Shown piece by piece: positions 1 through 4,909 of a stretch of DNA of 7,462 nt. The position numbers and the translations under genes were made by a program. The DNA is taken from assembly GCA_003535775.1 (NCBI GenBank), contig DPYO01000063.1:3892-11353 (forward strand). The letters are read 5' to 3'. The notes under the pieces were generated by a model that was not told where the DNA came from, did no database searches, and saw only the letters and a list, made by a program, of their open reading frames with translations. The DNA comes from Fidelibacterota bacterium (GTDB lineage: Bacteria > Fidelibacterota > Marinisomatia > Marinisomatales > UBA8229). Position 1 is the first letter of the stretch. Each line of letters starts with the position of its first letter.

Positions 1-1
1 C

Positions 2-154
2 AATACAGATTATTATAAAATGATAAAAATCGTCTTAGATGCCGGTTATAATAGCTATGTTGGAATCGAATATGAAGGAACTGCTCATAGCGAGATGGAG
101 GGCATCCGCCTGACACTTGAATTATTGAAGAAAGTGAGAGCATCTATTGGCTGA
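2..154 (+). CDS. sugar phosphate isomerase/epimerase-like protein, C-terminal end only
   Basis: This open frame enters from the left edge, reads without a stop for 50 codons and ends at TGA 152-154, so only the C-terminus is visible. The residues around 'LDAGYNSYVGIEYEG', followed by 'SEMEGIRLTLELLKKV', match the last strand and helix of xylose isomerase-like TIM-barrel proteins (sugar phosphate isomerase/epimerase superfamily). There the 'Y(V/I)GIEYEG' strand closes the barrel and 'E.EGI..T..LL..' is the terminal helix. These are usually cytoplasmic or exported enzymes or enzyme-like proteins acting on sugars or inositols. The catalytic core lies outside the window, so substrate and activity cannot be judged. 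The stop is 32 bp before the proposed apbE start, and a terminator-like hairpin about 80 bp downstream could end this transcript. Confidence 0.7.
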   Translation, partial: NTDYYKMIKIVLDAGYNSYVGIEYEGTAHSEMEGIRLTLELLKKVRASIG

Positions 155-186
155 TTATTACCAGTAATGAATTATTCCAGAAATGA

Positions 187-1248
187 TTGCTTGTGACAGT
201 TTTGGATAAACTATCTTTTAAGTCCATTCAATTAAAAGCCCAATTTTTGTTGGGCTTTTTGTTCTTATGGATGGGATGCAGTTTACCTTTGAAATTATAT
301 ACTTTTTCTGGGCAAACCATGGGCACGACTTATTCTGTGAAAATTGTTAGTAAAAATTCTGTAATAGATCACGGGAAGATTCAAAAAGGTATTGATTCTG
401 TTTTAATATTGGTGAATCAACACTTGTCAATCTGGGACTCAAGCAGTGAAATCTCACAATTTAACCAAAATAGACAACAAGCATTAACAAGGGTTTCACC
501 GCATCTGAGGAATGTTATTTCTAAAAGTTTGGAAATTTCTGAGGCGACGAATGGTGCTTTTGATATTACTGTATTTGACCTTATGAGTCTATGGGGTTTT
601 GGCCCTAATCCAAGAGCGGGTTTACCCCCTGATATCCAAATTGAAGAAGTAAAAAATAGGATGGGATATCAAAACATCATCATAGAGCCAGAAGGCGTGA
701 GGAAATTAAATCCTGATATAAAACTGGATGTGAATGCGATTGCGAAAGGGTACGGTGTGGACCAGATTTTTGAATGGATTCTTGAAAATGGCTTTGAAAA
801 CGTTTTTGTAGAGATTGGCGGAGAAGTCCGCTGTGCAGGAATAAATCAGAACAGTCAGTTCTGGCGGGTTGGAATTATTGACCCTAAAATCTCTTTTCTT
901 CCAAGAGAAGAATTATCTGCAATTGTATATCTTGATGGAAAAGCTATGGCAACATCGGGCAATTATCGAAATTTTATTGAAAAAAATGGGCAGATTTTGG
1001 GTCACACGATTGATCCAAGAACCGGTTACCCTGTTGAAACGGATGTATTGTCCGTTTCAGTAATTACACATTCCTGCATGGAAGCGGATGGTTGGGCTAC
1101 CGCTCTCATGGTTTTGAATTTTGAAGAAGGGAATAAATTGATCTCTGAAAGAAGAGATTTAAATGTGCTCTGGATTGTTGAAACTAAGGACGGTCAAAGA
1201 AGAATTGAAAAGACTCCGGAATTCATCATAGAAAATCCAAAATATTAA
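187..1248 (+). CDS. apbE: FAD:protein FMN transferase, exported lipoprotein (ApbE family)
   Basis: ApbE transfers FMN from FAD to a threonine or serine of partner redox proteins such as NqrB, NqrC and RnfG, outside the inner membrane and with Mg2+. At 353 residues the protein is full length for the family. Visible signatures are 'QTMGTTYSVKIV' (about 43-54), 'LSIWDSSSEISQFN' (80-93), 'GAFDITVFDLMSLWGFGP' (123-140), 'LDVNAIAKGYGVD' (180-192), 'VEIGGEVRCAG' (208-218), 'ATSGNYRNF' (255-263), 'HTIDPRTGYPV' (273-283) and 'EADGWATALMVL' (299-310), whose Asp301 is in the metal-binding position. The N-terminus has Lys residues, the hydrophobic run 'FLLGFLFLWMG' and Cys31, which fits a lipoprotein signal, although the lipobox (WMGC) is not ideal. 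The start is uncertain. TTG187 is the most upstream in-frame option, GTG193 and TTG202 are alternatives, and none has a good Shine-Dalgarno. The first in-frame ATG (271) would remove the signal peptide. No flavinylation substrate is encoded nearby. Confidence 0.95.
   Translation: MLVTVLDKLSFKSIQLKAQFLLGFLFLWMGCSLPLKLYTFSGQTMGTTYSVKIVSKNSVIDHGKIQKGIDSVLILVNQHLSIWDSSSEISQFNQNRQQALTRVSPHLRNVISKSLEISEATNGAFDITVFDLMSLWGFGPNPRAGLPPDIQIEEVKNRMGYQNIIIEPEGVRKLNPDIKLDVNAIAKGYGVDQIFEWILENGFENVFVEIGGEVRCAGINQNSQFWRVGIIDPKISFLPREELSAIVYLDGKAMATSGNYRNFIEKNGQILGHTIDPRTGYPVETDVLSVSVITHSCMEADGWATALMVLNFEEGNKLISERRDLNVLWIVETKDGQRRIEKTPEFIIENPKY
234..263 (+). terminator. terminator-like hairpin inside the apbE signal-peptide coding region
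   Basis: A perfect 10-bp stem (AAAAGCCCAA at 234-243 with TTGGGCTTTT at 250-259) encloses a 6-nt loop and runs into a T-rich tract (256-263, TTTTTGTT). This is the textbook form of a rho-independent terminator. The A-run on the 5' side would let it work on the other strand too. It lies 80-110 bp after the stop of the isomerase-like gene but within the apbE reading frame, where it encodes the hydrophobic signal segment. Whether it terminates, attenuates or is tolerated cannot be decided from sequence. Confidence 0.5.
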
Positions 1249-1250
1249 AA

Positions 1251-1272
1251 TCAATTTATTCGAATAAATTGA
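1251..1272. repeat. perfect 22-bp AT-rich palindrome after apbE
   Basis: The two 11-bp arms at 1251-1261 and 1262-1272 are exact reverse complements centred on TTCGAA. It starts 2 bp after the apbE stop. No T-tract follows, so it is a poor rho-independent terminator. A DNA-binding dimer site or an mRNA 3' stabilising hairpin is equally possible. It lies 70 bp ahead of the next start codon, so an operator for the DUF4287 gene is conceivable. Confidence 0.45.
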
Positions 1273-1309
1273 AGGGAGCATAAACCCATTTAAATTTTAT
1301 TGATTTTAA

Positions 1310-1315
1310 TATAAT
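1310..1315 (+). promoter_or_regulatory. candidate -10 element for the DUF4287 gene
   Basis: A perfect TATAAT lies 27 bp upstream of ATG1342, which would give a short leader carrying the AAAGAGG ribosome site. The expected -35 position (around 1287-1292) has nothing like TTGACA, and the whole spacer is AT-rich, so a chance match is likely. Confidence 0.2.
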
Positions 1316-1341
1316 TACTAATTCTATAAAAGAGGTTAATT

Positions 1342-1533
1342 ATGGATCCATTATCAATGGAAAAAGCGATGATTAAAAATTTGATTGATAAAACAGGTAA
1401 ATCTATTGATGAATGGATTAAAATAGTAAAAAAACAAAATTTTGTAAAACATAATGAAATAGTTACTTTTTTAAAAAAAGACTTTTTATTGACTCACGGC
1501 TATGCAAATTTAATTGCACGTAAATCAAAATAA
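1342..1533 (+). CDS. DUF4287 domain small protein
   Basis: This 63-residue protein consists almost entirely of the DUF4287 pattern: 'MEKAMIKNLIDKTGKSIDEWIKIVKKQNFVKHNEIVTFLKKDF...HGYANLIA'. The family hallmarks are an N-terminal helix, 'TGKs(l/i)deW', 'KH.EIV.(W/F)LK' and the C-terminal 'HGyAN.IA' helix. The function is unknown; in many bacteria the domain stands alone or is fused to a DUF5655-type domain. A good Shine-Dalgarno (AAAGAGG at 1329-1335) precedes the ATG by 6 bp, which fixes the start. The protein is lysine-rich, lacks a signal peptide and should be cytoplasmic. Base composition is striking: about 23% G+C by hand count, far below sampled lines of apbE (about 40%) and the downstream PLC gene (mid-40s). 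This suggests separate acquisition or relaxed mutation pressure. Confidence 0.85.
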   Translation: MDPLSMEKAMIKNLIDKTGKSIDEWIKIVKKQNFVKHNEIVTFLKKDFLLTHGYANLIARKSK

Positions 1534-1546
1534 TTATTCTATAGCC

Positions 1547-1634
1547 ATGGATAATAATTGTAATAACTTCGTGTGCTAATTTGGATAAAAAACAGCAATT
1601 GCACTTTGCATGGATCAACAGCCAGTTGAAATGA
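1547..1634 (+). pseudogene. possible frameshifted remnant of a small lipoprotein gene
   Basis: In the frame of 1548-1634 the translation reads W-IIIVITSCANLDKKQQLHFAWINSQLK and then TGA. It looks like the end of a lipoprotein signal (hydrophobic run plus lipobox ITSC, with Cys at 1572-1574) followed by a short hydrophilic tail. No start codon exists in that frame after the TAG at 1542-1544, but an ATG at 1547-1549 sits one base out of frame. A one-base change would link this ATG to the signal-like segment. The stretch is very short, so chance is a real alternative. Confidence 0.2.
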
Positions 1635-1677
1635 AGTAGCAAGTAATAACCTTTTATTATTGGAGATATTTAGTACA

Positions 1678-1815
1678 ATGAAGTTAATTAATCGTATAAA
1701 AAACAGGCTGAAGCGGTCTCAGAGACCAGTTCGCCTTAAGAGAAATCCTTTGGAATTAGGTCGATTGTCTGCTTGGCATAGACCAGACATATTTGAAGAG
1801 AAGTATAAAAACTAA
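1678..1815 (+). CDS. 45-residue highly basic small protein, function unknown
   Basis: This small ORF starts at ATG1678 with a credible Shine-Dalgarno (GGAGA at 1662-1666, 11 bp spacing) and ends at TAA 1813-1815. A strong intrinsic terminator begins 21 bp later, so it has the layout of a complete small gene. The product has 14 Lys/Arg against 4 Asp/Glu, so its net charge is about +10. Residues 1-22 are an Arg/Lys-rich, possibly helical segment ('NRIKNRLKRSQRPVRLKR'). A less basic tail follows, with 'LELGRLSAWHRPDIFEEKYK'. There is no signal peptide or membrane segment. I do not recognise the family. The charge would suit a nucleic-acid-binding or ribosome-associated peptide, but that is inference only. 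No convincing promoter was found. The coding call rests on the ribosome site, the terminator and the non-random composition. Confidence 0.5.
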   Translation: MKLINRIKNRLKRSQRPVRLKRNPLELGRLSAWHRPDIFEEKYKN

Positions 1816-1836
1816 TTTTAAAAAATAACTCAATTC

Positions 1837-1876
1837 AATATAGAGCCTATCTTCAATTGATGGGCTCTATATTTTT
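1837..1876 (+). terminator. strong rho-independent terminator after the small basic protein gene
   Basis: The stem pairs 1837-1851 with 1859-1873 (core ATAGAGCC with GGGCTCTAT, one G-U pair), has a 7-nt loop (1852-1858) and runs into T-tract 1872-1876. It separates the small upstream genes from the PLC gene, so the PLC gene probably has its own promoter. Confidence 0.85.
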
Positions 1877-1911
1877 ACAGTATGAATTGCCCAATAATAT
1901 TCCAGGTGCTG

Positions 1912-1941
1912 TTGACGATTTATTTGAAATCGTGATATGAA
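1912..1941 (+). promoter_or_regulatory. candidate sigma70-type promoter for the PLC gene
   Basis: TTGACG (1912-1917, 5 of 6 matches to the -35 consensus) lies 18 bp from TATGAA (1936-1941, 4 of 6 matches to the -10). It is just downstream of the terminator, where a promoter is expected. Initiation would fall near 1948, downstream of ATG1937 and upstream of ATG1964. This favours the second start for the PLC but leaves only a very short leader. Chance is possible in this AT-rich spacer. Confidence 0.3.
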
Positions 1942-1963
1942 GAATGGAAGTGAGATTTCACTT

Positions 1964-3868
1964 ATGTTAGGAAAGATACAGTCTCAAAAGTGGAAAATCT
2001 GTGTTCCCTTTTGTTTGTGTGGTCTCATTCTGCCTCAGCAACCGGATCTCTTTAACCATTCGCCTACAGCATTTTCAGCAGTTATTTTAGGGCAGGCAAC
2101 TATTGATAATGTGCCGGCCGAAGAGGGAGACTGGGTTGGTGTTTTTGATGATTCAGGAAGCTGTGCTGGCGCTGCTGAGGTTGAATTTATTGATGACAGA
2201 TCTGTATTTATCCTGACCATCTATGGAGATGATCCTGCCACTGGTGAAATAGATGAAGGACTGACAGATTCGGAACCATTCACTCTTCAAATTTATGATT
2301 CCTCTGCTTCAGGATTTCAGATTCATGGGGGAAGCTATTGGGGATGGCAGGATACCCAGGGTAAATTTTTAAACTTATTCACGCCTGATTCTATTTTAAA
2401 TCTCGTGGATTCTCTTCGTTTAAACCAGCTTCAGGTAATCGGCAGCCACAACAGTTATCACATTGCTCCCTATGATACTTTATTAGGTGTCATTAATGTG
2501 GTAGCGCCGGACTTGGCATGGACCATTGATTATACCCACCTAACATTGGAAGAACAGTTTCTCTATTACGGGATAAGACAGATAGAACTTGATATTTACA
2601 GAGACCCACTGGGTGGTCTTTTTGCTAATCGTCTTGGAAATTGGTTGACGGGGCATTTTGAAGATGTTCATCCGGATATTCCCGATCTGTATAAGCCAGG
2701 GTTAAAAATCCTCCATTTCCCAGATATAGATTTTGATACCCAGCATTTAACCTTTTCACAGGCCCTTGAAGCATTGAAAAACTGGTCTAATTTCTATCCC
2801 AGGCATGTTCCCATTTTTGTACTGATTGAGTGCAAATCTGATGGGCTGGAAGATTATTTTGATGATTATCCTGCCCTGGAAGATTTTATAGAAACCATGC
2901 AGGGCATTGATACTACACTTGTATACATAGAACCAATTCCATTTGATATTGCAGGGCTGGAAGAGGCTGAGGCAGAGATTCGAAATATTTTTGGAGATTC
3001 TCTTTCGGGTATAATTACTCCAGATATGGTCCGGGGAAACTATGAAACTCTGGAAGAGGCAGTGCTGGATGGTGCCTGGCCTACTCTGGGTGAGTCCCGT
3101 GGGAAAATACTGTTTGGGCTTGATAACGGTGGGAGTTTAATGAATGATTATATAAGTGGTTATCCTTCTCTCAGTGGTCGCATTTTGTTTGTAGAAGCAA
3201 TTCCTGGCACCCCGGAAGCCGCATTTTTGGGAATGAATACACCCAGTGATGAAATCACTGAACGTGTAAGTGAAGGATATTTGGTCCGTACTCGGTCGGA
3301 TACGGACACGGAACAAGCGCGAACCGGTGATACATCACAACGGGATGTAGCACTGGCAAGCGGGGCTCATTTTATTTCCACGGATTATTATAGACCAGAT
3401 CCACGTCATGAATCTGACACTACATGGACGGATTATTCCGTTCGCCTGCCTGGAGATTATTTCGCACGAGTGAATCCGGTGAGCGGCCCCCAGGATATTT
3501 CTTCTCTGGAATTTGATTTAGTGAATTTCAATATGATCTTTGATTTCACGTCAACGATGGATAATAAGGATTTTGAATTGACTTTTCCAGTAGGAATTTT
3601 TCTCCATCAAAACTTTCCCAATCCTTTCAATCCCTCTACAACTTTTCAATACGATCTTCCAATACGTAGCCATGTCACCCTGGTCATCTATGATATCCTT
3701 GGCGAAGAGGTTACACGGTTAGTGAATACCACCCAGGATGCGGGCTCCAAAACGATCAGATGGAACAGAACAGACATTCATGGAAAACCTGTGAGTGCTG
3801 GGGTCTACCTCTATCAGATCAAAACAGGGAAGTTTAGCCACACAAGAAAGATGATATTACTAAAATAA
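1964..3868 (+). CDS. secreted Ca2+-dependent PI-PLC-like phosphodiesterase with T9SS sorting domain
   Basis: The frame is open from ATG1937 (643 residues, numbering used here). I prefer ATG1964 (residue 10) because GGAAGTGAG at 1946-1954 is a good ribosome site, ATG1937 has none, and the shorter form begins with a clean signal peptide (Lys-rich start, then 'ICVPFCLCGLIL'). Residues about 46-148 form a beta-rich domain ('EEGDWVGVFDDSGSCAGAA', 'TIYGDDPATGEIDEG') common in FCB secreted proteins. Residues about 158-517 match the PI-PLC-C1 family: 'VIGSHNSYH' (168-175), 'YGIRQIELDIY' (211-221), 'KILHFPDID' (257-265), 'VPIFVLIECK' (291-300), 'WPTLGESRGKILF' (381-393), 'LVRTRSDTDT' (449-458) and 'SGAHFISTDY' (475-484). 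His171 and His260 fit the catalytic pair. Asn172, Glu217, Asp219 and Glu298 fit Ca2+ ligands. Residues 555-643 are a T9SS C-terminal domain ('HQNFPNPFNPST', 'YDILGEEV', 'SAGVYLYQI'). The substrate is unproven; phosphoinositides or other phosphodiesters are candidates. The EamA gene follows after 2 bp. Confidence 0.9.
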   Translation: MLGKIQSQKWKICVPFCLCGLILPQQPDLFNHSPTAFSAVILGQATIDNVPAEEGDWVGVFDDSGSCAGAAEVEFIDDRSVFILTIYGDDPATGEIDEGLTDSEPFTLQIYDSSASGFQIHGGSYWGWQDTQGKFLNLFTPDSILNLVDSLRLNQLQVIGSHNSYHIAPYDTLLGVINVVAPDLAWTIDYTHLTLEEQFLYYGIRQIELDIYRDPLGGLFANRLGNWLTGHFEDVHPDIPDLYKPGLKILHFPDIDFDTQHLTFSQALEALKNWSNFYPRHVPIFVLIECKSDGLEDYFDDYPALEDFIETMQGIDTTLVYIEPIPFDIAGLEEAEAEIRNIFGDSLSGIITPDMVRGNYETLEEAVLDGAWPTLGESRGKILFGLDNGGSLMNDYISGYPSLSGRILFVEAIPGTPEAAFLGMNTPSDEITERVSEGYLVRTRSDTDTEQARTGDTSQRDVALASGAHFISTDYYRPDPRHESDTTWTDYSVRLPGDYFARVNPVSGPQDISSLEFDLVNFNMIFDFTSTMDNKDFELTFPVGIFLHQNFPNPFNPSTTFQYDLPIRSHVTLVIYDILGEEVTRLVNTTQDAGSKTIRWNRTDIHGKPVSAGVYLYQIKTGKFSHTRKMILLK

Positions 3869-3870
3869 AC

Positions 3871-4788
3871 ATGAGGAATAAGGCAACAATTGCACTTTTC
3901 ATTGTTACATTCATCTGGGGTTGGACCTTTGTCTGGCTGAAGCAGGCTCTTGAAGCTTCAAAGATGTATTCAACTACTGATAATACAACTGCGGTCTCCT
4001 TAATATTTGTATGTATTCGCTTTGGCTTAGCAGCATGTTTTCTCCCATTATTTGTTAAGAAAGCCCGGGTCAATATTAAGGATTTTGCTGTCTGGAAAGA
4101 TGGGTTTATCTTAGCCCTGTTTATGCTTGGAGGTTTTGTTTTTCAGATGATTGGACTTGATGGGATCACACCTGCAGTATCTGCATTTTTAACAAGCCTG
4201 TATGTTATTTTTACCGCATTGATTGTGGTTATCTGGAAAAAATATGTACCAACATATACCATACTTTTTGGGGTTTTGTTAGCTACCTTTGGTGCAGGGT
4301 ATATCCAGGGACCTCCAGGATTACATTTCGATTTGGCAGAATGGTTAACCGTTTTGTGCGCCTTACTGTTTGCTGGTCATATTATCGCCACAGATGTGGT
4401 CACGAAACGTAGTTCACCTATCGCTGTTACCTTCACTTCTATTCTATTAGCGGCTCTAATCTGTTTTTTTGTTTCTATTGTATATGTGTCCTTAAATCCG
4501 GGGGAGCTCCAAATTATTGGACTTTTGACGGACAGTAAATTTCTCATCCCATTGATACTGACAGCTGTCTTCGGCACCTTCATTGCTCTGACTCTAGTGA
4601 ATTATTTTCAAAAACTATTGGACCCCGTTAGAGCATCGGTACTCTATGCCCTGGAACCTGTATGGGCAACCATTCTTGCCATAGGATTTGGGATGGAAAA
4701 ATTTACTCTATGGCTTATATTAGGCGGATCTGCCTTGGTTGTTGGAAATATAATTGCAGAAATCGGATCATATAAAACAGTAAAATAA
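3871..4788 (+). CDS. EamA-family (DMT superfamily) inner-membrane transporter
   Basis: This 305-residue, strongly hydrophobic protein has about ten predicted membrane helices arranged as two EamA repeats, the usual size for drug/metabolite transporters. Typical marks of the first repeat are 'FIWGWTFVWLKQAL' (14-27), 'CIRFGLAA' (48-55), 'FQMIGLDGITPAVSAFLTSLYVIFTAL' spanning 91-117, and 'GVLLATFGAGYI' (134-145). Those of the second are 'ALLFAGHIIATDVVTK' (164-179), 'FGTFIALTLVNYFQK' (234-248), 'RASVLYALEPVWATILA' (254-270) and 'LILGGSALVVGNIIAE' (282-297). The family moves amino acids, nucleosides, sugars or drugs; nothing here shows which. ATG3871 lies 2 bp after the PLC stop with no clear ribosome site of its own, so translational coupling to the PLC gene is likely. 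A functional link to the PLC, such as uptake or export of a hydrolysis product, is speculation. Confidence 0.9.
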   Translation: MRNKATIALFIVTFIWGWTFVWLKQALEASKMYSTTDNTTAVSLIFVCIRFGLAACFLPLFVKKARVNIKDFAVWKDGFILALFMLGGFVFQMIGLDGITPAVSAFLTSLYVIFTALIVVIWKKYVPTYTILFGVLLATFGAGYIQGPPGLHFDLAEWLTVLCALLFAGHIIATDVVTKRSSPIAVTFTSILLAALICFFVSIVYVSLNPGELQIIGLLTDSKFLIPLILTAVFGTFIALTLVNYFQKLLDPVRASVLYALEPVWATILAIGFGMEKFTLWLILGGSALVVGNIIAEIGSYKTVK

Positions 4789-4830
4789 TCAAATTTTCTA
4801 CTTTCTGCTGTTGATATTATTTTCTGAAAT

Positions 4831-4855
4831 CTACAGGATGAAAACCGTAGTTTTT
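4831..4855 (+). terminator. weak terminator-like hairpin after the EamA gene
   Basis: CTAC (4831-4834) pairs with GTAG (4847-4850), and GG (4836-4837) pairs with CC (4845-4846) around a bulged A. A TTTTT tract (4851-4855) follows. The stem is short, so this is a marginal intrinsic terminator, but it is the only candidate to end the PLC-EamA transcript before the next gene. Confidence 0.35.
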
Positions 4856-4860
4856 AGTTG

Positions 4861-4866
4861 TATAAT
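4861..4866 (+). promoter_or_regulatory. candidate -10 element for the PEGA-like lipoprotein gene
   Basis: A perfect TATAAT lies directly after the weak terminator and 43 bp before the TTG start, a sensible leader length. The region 17 bp upstream lacks a TTGACA-like -35, so the call rests on the -10 and its position only. Confidence 0.3.
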
Positions 4867-4909
4867 GAAACTGATCATGTAGGATGAATAATAAATCAAC
4901 GGAGATGAT

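Noticed and set aside
1532..1559. 7-bp inverted repeat (AATTATT with AATAATT) after the DUF4287 stop, considered as a terminator
   Set aside because: The stem is all A/T with a 14-nt loop and no T-tract, too weak to call.
1591..1612. Similarity of CAATTGCACTTT to the start of the EamA gene (3889-3900), considered as a duplicated fragment
   Set aside because: The match is only about 12-16 bases with no extension on either side, so chance or short AT-rich similarity is enough.
1860..1939. Short + strand frame starting at ATG1860 and overlapping ATG1937 by an ATGA
   Set aside because: It begins inside the terminator hairpin, has no ribosome site and is only 26 codons long. The ATGA overlap is probably chance, and the preferred PLC start is 1964.
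2035..2220. Reverse-strand frame opposite the PLC N-terminal domain
   Set aside because: It is a shadow of the conserved + strand beta-rich domain, with no ribosome site or family match.
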